Assembly (NCBI GenBank): GCA_030604905.1
Contig: JAUVVA010000004.1
Location: forward strand, 1-64,000
Length of the DNA stretch: 64,000 bases
From: Verrucomicrobiota bacterium
GTDB lineage: Bacteria > Verrucomicrobiota > Verrucomicrobiia > Opitutales > Opitutaceae
Direction of reading: 5' to 3'
Shown here: positions 6,955-14,645 of the stretch, one piece after another
Position numbering within the stretch: position 1 is the stretch's first letter
How the letters are laid out: each line of letters opens with the position of its first letter
The notes under the pieces: generated by a model
What the model saw: the letters and a program-made list of their open reading frames with translations, nothing else
What the model was told of the DNA's origin: nothing
Database searches by the model: none
Made by a program: the position numbers and the translations under genes

Positions 6955-8304
6955 TCAGCGCCAGGCGGGCTCGTCGGCGGACGCCGTGCAAAGCATGTCG
7001 GGCTCATCGGCGAGCCCCTCGTCCTCGCGGTCGCAGGACAGGACGAAGCCTGCCAAGGCCGCGCCGACACCGGCGGTCCAGCCCATCATGGAAGGCAGCT
7101 CGTATTCATTGCGCACGTCCAGGCCACCGGTCTCGGCGTTATACTTCTCCCAGAGATCTCCGGTGCGGGCGAGGTTGCGCGCGACCGTCTCCACGAAGCC
7201 GCTCGCCACGCGGCGGGCGGCGGACCGTGCTCCTCCGGCCAGAAGGGCCTTGACGGTCGAGTATTGGAGAGGAGGCCACGCATTGGGGGCGTCCCATTGA
7301 CAATGACGGGTGCGCGGCCCCGGGGCGCAGGCCAGGATGCCATGCGCGCGTTCCAGATAAGGCAGGAGGGCGAGCGTGGAGGCGGTCTCGGCGGGCGTGG
7401 TGAGGCCGAGCCAGACCGGGTAGAACGACGCCGCGGAGACCTGCGCCGAAAGCCGACCGCGAACATGATCGTAATCCATGAAGGCGCCGAGTTCACGCGA
7501 CCAGAGCAGCTCTCTCATCAGCCGCGCCCTCAGCGAAGATCGCTCCGTCCAGAGGCGGGCTTCGTCCCGCTCGCCCAAAAGCAGACGACCGCGGGAGAGG
7601 ATCTGTTCGGACGCGAAGAGCAGCGCGTTCAGATCGACCGGGCAGAAGTCCATGCAACGCCCGCCGAAGCGCGGCGAAAAATCCCAGCCCGACTCGCACT
7701 CCGCATACGAATGCGCGACCGATCGCAGCTTCTCCTCAAAGCTGCGATCATCCGGCTCGGCCGGCCCCTCGACCCGCCGGTCCGTCCGCCCCACCCAGCT
7801 CGCCAACTCGTCGCGCTCGGCGTGATGCCCGTAGTGGTTGAGCCCGCAGGGCGCCCTCCGCTCGGCGTGCCAAAACGCCAGTTCGTCCTCGATCCGGGCG
7901 AGCGCGCCGCGCAGCCAGTCCCGATCCCTCGTATGGATGAACACCTGCTGCACCATCAGCGCGAGGTGGGGCGGCTGAGATCGGGTCAGGTAATACGTTC
8001 GGTTGCCATTGGGCATGTATCCGAATCGCCCTACAAGGTGGAGAATGTTGTCCACATTCTGCCGCGCCAGGTCCACCCGCCCCTGCGCCAGCAAACCCTC
8101 GTTCGTGTAGAAGGTGTCCCAGTAATAGAGTTCTTGGAAGGTCGTCTTGCGACAGGGCACCGTGTAGGGATGAGGGAGCCCGAGGACGTCGCCCTCGTCG
8201 TTCGGGGAAAAGCGCAGCGTGTCCTCCCAATGGTCGCGGATGAAGGTGAGCAAAGGTTCGAACCGATCGGCGGAGCATTCGGGCGGTGTGAGAGTCATGC
8301 CCAT
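6955..8304 (-). CDS. GH37-like (trehalase-family) glycoside hydrolase
   Basis: 449 residues, no signal peptide, so probably cytoplasmic. It has the hallmarks of the GH37 (alpha/alpha)6 barrel: FQELYYWDTFYTNEG (56-70) resembles trehalase signature 1, GYMPNGNRTYYLTRSQPP follows, ESGWDFSPR carries the likely general acid Asp208, HCQWDAPNAWPPLQY (335-348) resembles signature 2, and LWEKYNAETG carries the likely base Glu386, with YELPSMMGWTAGVG after it. True trehalases have a somewhat different signature 1 and here the context is plant-polysaccharide breakdown, so the substrate may be another small oligosaccharide rather than trehalose. It is the first gene of a minus-strand operon and faces a GH30 gene across a region with two inverted operator-like sites. 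Confidence 0.85.
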   Translation of the reverse strand: MGMTLTPPECSADRFEPLLTFIRDHWEDTLRFSPNDEGDVLGLPHPYTVPCRKTTFQELYYWDTFYTNEGLLAQGRVDLARQNVDNILHLVGRFGYMPNGNRTYYLTRSQPPHLALMVQQVFIHTRDRDWLRGALARIEDELAFWHAERRAPCGLNHYGHHAERDELASWVGRTDRRVEGPAEPDDRSFEEKLRSVAHSYAECESGWDFSPRFGGRCMDFCPVDLNALLFASEQILSRGRLLLGERDEARLWTERSSLRARLMRELLWSRELGAFMDYDHVRGRLSAQVSAASFYPVWLGLTTPAETASTLALLPYLERAHGILACAPGPRTRHCQWDAPNAWPPLQYSTVKALLAGGARSAARRVASGFVETVARNLARTGDLWEKYNAETGGLDVRNEYELPSMMGWTAGVGAALAGFVLSCDREDEGLADEPDMLCTASADEPAWR

Positions 8305-8344
8305 GCGATAGGGGCCTTAGGAAACCGCGGCCACGCAGGCCCGA

Positions 8345-8360
8345 GCTTATACCAATAACA
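8345..8360. promoter_or_regulatory. Operator-like site GCTTAT-ACCA-ATAACA
   Basis: The core TTAT-ACCA-ATAA is a palindrome with a 4-base centre. It lies 41 bases upstream of the GH37-like gene. Read on the opposite strand, the site at 8391-8406 is GCTTATACCGATAAGC, so the two sites are near-identical copies in inverted orientation, one for each divergent gene. Confidence 0.6.
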
Positions 8361-8390
8361 CGCGGTGGGAGCGAACTCAGCTCCCGCGAC

Positions 8391-8406
8391 GCTTATCGGT
8401 ATAAGC
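8391..8406. promoter_or_regulatory. Perfect operator-like palindrome GCTTAT-CGGT-ATAAGC
   Basis: Six-base perfect arms with a 4-base centre, 54 bases upstream of the GH30 start. This is the best example of the recurring TTAT-N4-ATAA element. Size and symmetry fit a LacI-family operator. The 10-mer CGGTATAAGC recurs at 14547-14556. Confidence 0.65.
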
Positions 8407-8459
8407 CCGGCGTCTGGTTGTCGCCTCCTCGCGGCAGGGAAAGCCTGCGCACCCATCCG

Positions 8460-9764
8460 ATGAAACTAGCCCAGCACTTCGCGACCACGGCCGAGTCAGC
8501 GTGGAGAGACATCAACCGCTCCGGGCCGAGCTCCCGGACCGAGACCTCCGCCCTCGTCGAGGCCGCCGGAGAGGCCGCCGAGGTATGGGCCGGTTTCGGC
8601 GGCTGCTTCAACGAGCTGGGCTGGCAAGCCCTTCGGGAGCTGGCACCGCGGGAGCGGGGCGCCGTTCTCGACGCGCTCTTCGGCGCGGAGGGGCTGCGGC
8701 TCGACTTGGGCCGCATCCCGATGGGCGCGTCAGACTACGCCTCGGAGTGGCACAGCTACGCGGACAGGCCAGGCGATTTCGCGCTCGAACATTTCTCCAT
8801 CGAGCGGGACCGGACGGAACTCCTGCCCTATATCCAGGAGGCGCTGTCCCGCCGCCCGGATCTGTGCTTCTTCGCCTCGCCATGGAGCCCGCCGGCTTGG
8901 ATGAAGTCGCCCGCGGTCTATAATCACGGCCGCTTCCGCATGGAGGCCCGCTACCTCGACGCCTACGCGCGCTACTTCGCCCGTTTCATCGCGGCCTATC
9001 GCGCCGAGGGGGTGAGGATCTCCCAGGTGCACCCGCAAAACGAACCCGCGGCCGACCAAAAATTCCCGTCCTGCGTCTGGTCCGGGGAGCAACTGCGCGA
9101 ATTCATCGGCGGCCATCTCGGCCCGGTGCTCGCCCGTGAGGCGCCGGAGGTCGAGGTCTGGCTGGGAACCATGAACACCGCCGACTACCCGGGGATGTTT
9201 CAACCCGTGATCGCGGACGAAGCTTGCCGGCGCCATCTTCGCGGACTGGGCCTCCAATGGGCCGGCAAGGGAGTCGCGCACCGGCTGCGCCAGCTCCACC
9301 CGGAACTGCCCGTTTGGCAGACCGAGAACGAATGCGGCGACGGCACCAACTCGTGGGACTACGCCCACTACGTTTTCGACCTGGTGCTCCACTACCTCGA
9401 CGCCGGCACGACCGGCTATGTTTACTGGAACATGGTCCTGCCTCCCGGCGGGGTGAGCAGCTGGGGCTGGCGCCAGAACGCGATGATCACCGTCGATCCC
9501 GCCGGCGGAACGTGGAGCGCGAACCCCGAGTATCACGTGATGCGGCATTTTTCGGCTTTCGTCCGCCCGGGCTCGCGCCGCCTGCCCTTGCGTGGGAGCT
9601 GGGCGGGAGGCGCCGCCGCCTTCGTGCTCGCCGACGGGAGGGTCGCACTCGTGTCGCACAACAGCGGGGCGAGGCCGCGCCCCCTCCGCGTCCGGCTGGG
9701 CGGCGGCGAGTTTGAGACGGTGCTGCCTGCCCGCTCCTTCAACACGCTGATCTGCTCGAACTGA
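8460..9764 (+). CDS. GH30-family glycoside hydrolase, cytoplasmic
   Basis: 434 residues from ATG 8460; no signal peptide. The fold is a (beta/alpha)8 barrel with a small beta-sandwich. GFGGCFNELGWQAL near 46-59 is the usual opening of GH30 enzymes, followed by LRLDLGRIPMGASDY and FFASPWSPPAWMKS. The acid/base Glu195 is in QVHPQNEPAAD and the nucleophile Glu289 is in VWQTENECGDG. The end (FNTLICSN) closes the side beta-domain. GH30 members act on beta-glucosides, beta-xylosides or glucuronoxylan; the exact substrate is not readable. A GH42 gene follows after 9 bases, so the two form an operon acting on imported oligosaccharides. The promoter region has two TTAT-N4-ATAA sites. Confidence 0.9.
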   Translation: MKLAQHFATTAESAWRDINRSGPSSRTETSALVEAAGEAAEVWAGFGGCFNELGWQALRELAPRERGAVLDALFGAEGLRLDLGRIPMGASDYASEWHSYADRPGDFALEHFSIERDRTELLPYIQEALSRRPDLCFFASPWSPPAWMKSPAVYNHGRFRMEARYLDAYARYFARFIAAYRAEGVRISQVHPQNEPAADQKFPSCVWSGEQLREFIGGHLGPVLAREAPEVEVWLGTMNTADYPGMFQPVIADEACRRHLRGLGLQWAGKGVAHRLRQLHPELPVWQTENECGDGTNSWDYAHYVFDLVLHYLDAGTTGYVYWNMVLPPGGVSSWGWRQNAMITVDPAGGTWSANPEYHVMRHFSAFVRPGSRRLPLRGSWAGGAAAFVLADGRVALVSHNSGARPRPLRVRLGGGEFETVLPARSFNTLICSN

Positions 9765-9773
9765 CGCACTCCC

Positions 9774-11801
9774 ATGCCCCCGCGACCCCTGCCCCTGCTC
9801 AACCCCGCGCTGCCCGTCATCTGGTATGGCGGGGACTACAACCCCGAGCAATGGCCCGAGGAGGTGTGGATCGAGGATGTGCGGCTGATGAAGGAAGCAG
9901 GCATCAACCTCGCCACGGTGGGCGTCTTCGCCTGGTCGCGCCTGGAGCCGAGGCCGGGCGAGTTCGATTTCGGGTGGCTCGACCGCGTGCTTGATCTTCT
10001 GCACGCGCACGGGATCCGGGTTTGCCTCGCCACCGCCACCGCCTCGCCGCCGCCTTGGTTCGTCCATCGGCACCCCGAGAGCGCGCCGGTGACGGCCGAG
10101 GGGGTGCGGCTCACCTACGGCTCGCGCCAGTGCTACTCGCCCGCCAGCCGCGCCTATCGCGAGGCCGCCGCCACCCTCGCCGGCCGCATGGCCGAGCGGT
10201 ATGCGCGGCATCCCGCCCTCGTGGCCTGGCACATCAACAACGAGCTGGGCTGCCATGTGGCCGAGTGCCACGGCGAGGAGAGCACGCGAGGATTTCGCGA
10301 ATGGCTGCGCCGCCGCCACGGCACGCTCGACGCGCTGAACGACGCCTGGGGCACGGCGTTCTGGAGCCAGGGCTACTCCTCCTGGGAGGAGATCAACACG
10401 CCTCGCCGCACGCCCTACCTGCCCAACGGCGCGCAGGCGCTCGACTTCAGACGCTACTGCAGCGACCTCCTGCTCGACATCTACCGCGCGGAGCTCGCCG
10501 CCGTCCGTCGGCATTCGGAGCTTCCGGCCACGACCAATCTGATGGGCTTTCACCGACCCACCGATTATTTTTCGTGGGGGCCCGACCTGGACTTCGCCTC
10601 GTGGGACGCGTATCCAGAACCTCATGACACGCTCGGCGGGGCGATATGGGCGGGCTTTTCCCACGACCTCACCCGCGGGGTCCGGCCCGACCGGCCTTGG
10701 GTGCTCATGGAGCAGGCCGTGGCCTCGACCAACTGGAACGCCTGCGGCATGACCAAGCCCCCCGGGAGGATGCGCGCCCTTTCCTACCAGGCCCTCGCGC
10801 ACGGGGCCGACGGGATCCTGTTTTTCCAGTTCCGGACCTCCCGTTACGGGATGGAGAAGTTCCTGCCCGGCCTCGTGCCGCACGGCGGGACCAAGGGTAG
10901 CCGCGTCTGGGGCGAGGTCTGCCGACTCGGCGCCGAACTCGCCCGGCTCGGCGAACTGGTCGGCAGCCAGGCGGCGAACCAGGTCGCCATCCTTGTGAGT
11001 TGGCCCAACCGCTGGGGCCTTGAGCAAGCGGGGAAGCCGCAGGCCTTCGACTACCCCGCGGAACTTCTCGCCGTCTATGAAAGGCTGTGGCGGCGGGGGA
11101 TCGGCGTGGATATGGTGCCTCCGGGGGCGAACCTGGCGGCCTACTCGCTCGTGTTCGCGCCATGTCTCTACCAGATCGGCGAGGCGGACGCCGCCAGACT
11201 CCTCGCCTACGTCGAGGGGGGCGGCGCCCTCGCCCTCGGCTGGTTCTCGGGCGTGGTGGACGAGAGCGAACGAGCGCATCTGGGAGGCTACCCCGGACCT
11301 CTCGCCGCGGCTATCGGCGCCGTGGTCGAGGAATGGCACGCGTTGCCGCCGAACCGGGAATGGGCGGGAGAGATCGGTGGCCGCCCCTGCGCGGTCCGAC
11401 ATTGGGCCGAGGCCGTGCATACCCGCGGCGCGGAGGTGCTGGGCAGCTTTCGCGAAGGGCCCCTCGCCGGCCGCCCGCTCGCCCTCCGTCATCGCCACGG
11501 GCGCGGCCTCGCCTGGTATCTCGCCGGCAAACCTTCCGCCGCCGAAGATCTGGGCCGATGGATCGACTGCATCCTCGAGGAGAGGGGCCTCCGCGCGGAG
11601 ATCGCCGCCGGCCCGGACGTCGAGGTCGCGTGGCGCGTCGGCGGCCACGGCCGCTTCCTGTTCCTGATCAACCACGGCGAAGCCCCCTCCCACGTCCGCC
11701 TCCACGCAGTGGAAGGGGCGGACCTCCTCGACGGAAAACGGTATCGCGGGAACGTCCCACTCCAGCCGGCGGAGGTGCGAGTGCTCCGGGCCGGCGCCTG
11801 A
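9774..11801 (+). CDS. GH42 beta-galactosidase
   Basis: 675 residues, the normal size for GH42, without a signal peptide. The N-terminal barrel starts WYGGDYNPEQWPEEVW; acid/base Glu157 is in AWHINNELGC and nucleophile Glu313 in WVLMEQAVASTNW. The middle has the trimerisation Rossmann-like domain (from about residue 400, NQVAILVSWPNRWG) and a small C-terminal beta-domain ending VRVLRAGA. The enzyme hydrolyses terminal beta-galactosides, for instance from galactan or arabinogalactan side chains of pectin. It lies 9 bases after the GH30 gene and is probably co-translated. The call to family is firm; galactosidase as the main activity is the family norm, not shown here. Confidence 0.93.
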   Translation: MPPRPLPLLNPALPVIWYGGDYNPEQWPEEVWIEDVRLMKEAGINLATVGVFAWSRLEPRPGEFDFGWLDRVLDLLHAHGIRVCLATATASPPPWFVHRHPESAPVTAEGVRLTYGSRQCYSPASRAYREAAATLAGRMAERYARHPALVAWHINNELGCHVAECHGEESTRGFREWLRRRHGTLDALNDAWGTAFWSQGYSSWEEINTPRRTPYLPNGAQALDFRRYCSDLLLDIYRAELAAVRRHSELPATTNLMGFHRPTDYFSWGPDLDFASWDAYPEPHDTLGGAIWAGFSHDLTRGVRPDRPWVLMEQAVASTNWNACGMTKPPGRMRALSYQALAHGADGILFFQFRTSRYGMEKFLPGLVPHGGTKGSRVWGEVCRLGAELARLGELVGSQAANQVAILVSWPNRWGLEQAGKPQAFDYPAELLAVYERLWRRGIGVDMVPPGANLAAYSLVFAPCLYQIGEADAARLLAYVEGGGALALGWFSGVVDESERAHLGGYPGPLAAAIGAVVEEWHALPPNREWAGEIGGRPCAVRHWAEAVHTRGAEVLGSFREGPLAGRPLALRHRHGRGLAWYLAGKPSAAEDLGRWIDCILEERGLRAEIAAGPDVEVAWRVGGHGRFLFLINHGEAPSHVRLHAVEGADLLDGKRYRGNVPLQPAEVRVLRAGA

Positions 11802-11909
11802 CCACGCTCCGCCTTTTCCCTCCGCCCGCAGCCCCTCGTCGCAGCCCGCGTCGTGCGCGCTCCGCGGACTCCCGCCCCGCAAGACATTGCCCCCTGCCCC
11901 TCCCTCTCC

Positions 11910-14420
11910 ATGAATCCCCGCATTCGCTCCCTGCTCCATTCGCTCCTGCTTTTCTGCCTCCTCGTCGGCGCGGCACCGGCAGCTCCCCTTCGCCTTCTCG
12001 AAGAACGCGACGCTTGGGGCTGGGCCAAACGCGAGTGGGAAACCACGCCGACGTTCCGCGTGTTCTGGATCAAGTCGAAGAACGGCACGGTGGAGACACC
12101 CGTGTTGCGGATCCGCGCCACGCTCCCCGCGTGGGATACCACCTTGGGTCGCTCGTTCGTCCTGGCGGAAGAACCGGCCGTGGTGCGCCTGCGAGGGCGG
12201 ATGCGGGTGGAGAAAGTGGTCGCCGGGGTCGAGCCATTCATGTCGGCGCGCGCGCAGGTCACCTTCCACGACGCCGAAGGCGAGCGCATCGGCGGGTGGC
12301 CCGCGGGCGAACTGGTGAGCGGCACCCGCGACTGGTTCACGTTCGAGCAGACCCACCGCCCGCCCGCCGGCACGCGCGGAGTGGGATTGACCCTCGGCTT
12401 GGTCAATAGCAGCGGCCTGGTGGAGTTCGCCGATCTCGAACTCGAGGTGCTCGATCAGGCGGGGAATTCCATCGCCGCCTCGGCTCCGCCCGAGGAGGAG
12501 CGCACGGATACCCGCGCGTGGTGGGTCTTTCATTCCGCGCCGGCCGCGCCGGACGACGACGGTGTGCACATCGGACACCTGTTCACTCGCGAGGCGGCCG
12601 GCGCTCGCGGCCGCGTGCTGTCGCGCGACGGCGACCTCGTCTTCGCGGATGGCAGTCCCGTCCGTTTCTGGGGCACCAATGTCGCCCCCCCGGCCACCTG
12701 GCCGGAGCCCGAGGCGGGCGCGCGCATGGCCGAGGCTCTCGCCCGCTCGGGCGTGAATCTGGTGCGTCTGCACCACATGGATCGCGGCTGGCACGCGGAC
12801 AACATCTTCGAGGCCGATGTCCCCCACACCCAGTCCTTCGACGCAGCCAAGCTCGACCGTCTGCACCGCTTTACCGCCGAGCTTCGCAAACGCGGGATCT
12901 ACATCGCCATGGACCTGATGGTCACACGCCGCTTTCGCCCCGATGACGGCGTCGAGGCCTACGGCGACCTGGAGTTTGGCGGCAAGATGGCCGCGCATTT
13001 CGACGAGCGCATTCTCCAGCTTCAGGAGGACTATGCGCGTCGCCTGCTCAGCACGCGCAATCCCTACACCGGCCTCGCCTACGCCGAGGATCCCGCCATC
13101 GCCTTCGTCTCGATCATCAACGAGAGCAGCCTCTATCTCAACGGCGCGATCAGCTCCTACCAAAAGCTGCCGCCGGTCTACCGGCAGCGTCTGCTCGACG
13201 CCTTCGCGCGCCGCCAAAACGCTCGTGGCCTGGAGCTGCCTGCGGGAGACGTGCTCGCGCTGTTCAACCGCCGCGAACCAGATTTCTGGAATTTTCTCCG
13301 CGAGACGCAGGACGCCGGCTACGACCGCCTGACACGCTTCCTGCGCGAGGACCTCAAAGTTCAGGGCCTGATCGGAGGGAGCAACTTCATCGAATTCGCC
13401 GACGACCTGCACTCGAACGCGCGCCTCGATTTCATCGACGTGCACGTTTACTGGGACCACCCGGTGGGCGGTTGGTCCGAGCTCAACAGCGTCAGCAACC
13501 GCTCCGTGATCCCCGCCTTGGCGGGCGCAAACCCCTTCCGCCAAATCGCGCTGCAGAACGCCAAGGCGCTGCCGCTCGCAATCAGCGAGTGGCAGGCCTG
13601 CTGGCCCAACGAACACCTCGCCGAGTTCCCTCCGCTGATGGCTGCGATCGGAGGCCTGCAAGGTTGGGACGCACCGATGTGGTTCACCTTCGAGGGGCAC
13701 GAGCCCGCGCCGCTCATCTCGGGAGTGTTCTCCGCCGACAACAAACCTCACCTGCGAGTTTCCGGCGCCTTCGCCTCCATCGCGTTTCGCCGCGGCGACT
13801 TCAGCCCCCTGCCCGCCCGCGTGAGTTCCTACGCCAACACCTTGCCCTGGGAGAGCGTAAACTCGCTGGCGTCCGAGGCGGACGTGCTCACCGAAAGGCT
13901 TCTGTGGAGTTCCGGGCCTGCTTCCACCAAACCCGCGAAGGAAGGCCGCGCGGGCAGCGTCGTGGTGGCGGACCGCGCGACCGCGCTCCTCTCCTCGCCG
14001 CGGACGGCCGCCGTCGTGGGTCGCGCTTTGCCCCGCCCCGCGGCCGCGGGGGCTTTGACCGTCGCGTCGCGCACGCCCTTCTCCGTCATCGGCGTGACCT
14101 CGTTGACGGACGCGCCGATCGAACGCGCCAACCGCCTCCTGCTCCTGGCCGTGGCCCGCATGGAAAACACCGGCCAAGTCTTCCGCGGCTACCGCAAGGG
14201 GCTCCGCTCCGGCGGCGTGGCCCCGATCTTGGCCGAGCCCGTTCGCGCCACCCTGTTGATCGAGCGGGCCAACGAAAAGTCGCTGCAATTGGTGCCCCTG
14301 GATGTGCATGGCCGCCCGGCCGGCGCCGCGCGTCCCCTGTCCCGCGATGCGCAAGGCCGCGTCCGCGTGGAGCTGGATGGCGAGCAATGGCTGTGGGCCG
14401 AGCTCGTGGCCGTGCCCTGA
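11910..14420 (+). CDS. Secreted GH5-like (cellulase-fold) glycoside hydrolase
   Basis: 836 residues from ATG 11910, which gives a proper signal peptide (SLLHSLLLFCLLVGAAPA, cleavage near 25). Residues about 30-200 form a beta-rich region that may be a carbohydrate-binding jelly roll. The barrel starts around 240 with LVFADGSPVRFWGTNVAPP, the usual first strand of GH5-like enzymes. FVSIINESSLYL contains a likely acid/base Glu near 404, and LAISEWQACWPNEH a likely nucleophile near 560. A C-terminal beta-domain of about 200 residues follows. The exact subfamily is not recognised. It follows GH42 after 108 bases, so it could belong to the same transcription run and supply oligosaccharides to GH30/GH42. 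A perfect 13-bp stem follows the stop. Confidence 0.75.
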   Translation: MNPRIRSLLHSLLLFCLLVGAAPAAPLRLLEERDAWGWAKREWETTPTFRVFWIKSKNGTVETPVLRIRATLPAWDTTLGRSFVLAEEPAVVRLRGRMRVEKVVAGVEPFMSARAQVTFHDAEGERIGGWPAGELVSGTRDWFTFEQTHRPPAGTRGVGLTLGLVNSSGLVEFADLELEVLDQAGNSIAASAPPEEERTDTRAWWVFHSAPAAPDDDGVHIGHLFTREAAGARGRVLSRDGDLVFADGSPVRFWGTNVAPPATWPEPEAGARMAEALARSGVNLVRLHHMDRGWHADNIFEADVPHTQSFDAAKLDRLHRFTAELRKRGIYIAMDLMVTRRFRPDDGVEAYGDLEFGGKMAAHFDERILQLQEDYARRLLSTRNPYTGLAYAEDPAIAFVSIINESSLYLNGAISSYQKLPPVYRQRLLDAFARRQNARGLELPAGDVLALFNRREPDFWNFLRETQDAGYDRLTRFLREDLKVQGLIGGSNFIEFADDLHSNARLDFIDVHVYWDHPVGGWSELNSVSNRSVIPALAGANPFRQIALQNAKALPLAISEWQACWPNEHLAEFPPLMAAIGGLQGWDAPMWFTFEGHEPAPLISGVFSADNKPHLRVSGAFASIAFRRGDFSPLPARVSSYANTLPWESVNSLASEADVLTERLLWSSGPASTKPAKEGRAGSVVVADRATALLSSPRTAAVVGRALPRPAAAGALTVASRTPFSVIGVTSLTDAPIERANRLLLLAVARMENTGQVFRGYRKGLRSGGVAPILAEPVRATLLIERANEKSLQLVPLDVHGRPAGAARPLSRDAQGRVRVELDGEQWLWAELVAVP

Positions 14421-14429
14421 CGGAGGCGC

Positions 14430-14462
14430 GCACGGCGCGCAGCTCCCCCCTGCGCGCCGTGC
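14430..14462 (+). terminator. Strong hairpin after the GH5-like gene
   Basis: Perfect 13-base arms GCACGGCGCGCAG and CTGCGCGCCGTGC with a 7-base loop, starting ten bases after the stop. There is no T run, so it may be an mRNA-stabilising hairpin or a terminator that does not need U residues. Confidence 0.55.
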
Positions 14463-14540
14463 AGCCCGAAGGCGGTGCGGCTGGTTCAGGGCGCATGGGC
14501 GCTGGCGTCGTGCGCGCACCGCTGCGCGCGAGTGGGGATT

Positions 14541-14556
14541 GTTGAACGGTATAAGC
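14541..14556. promoter_or_regulatory. Operator-like half site GTTGAA-CGGT-ATAAGC
   Basis: The right part CGGTATAAGC is identical over ten bases to the palindrome at 8391-8406, while the left arm is degraded. It lies 90 bases upstream of the GH74-like start. Confidence 0.45.
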
Positions 14557-14645
14557 AACACCGTGAATTGCGGGAAACGACGCGGGACAGCCTGTTGATG
14601 ATGCGGTCTCTCCCCTCTCCGGCCCGCTCCCCACCCCCAAAAACA

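Noticed and set aside
6908-6991. Longer start (TTG 6991) for the FWNTPL protein
   Set aside because: It overlaps the upstream gene by 37 bases, uses TTG and adds residues without motif or signal peptide; ATG 6907 is simpler.
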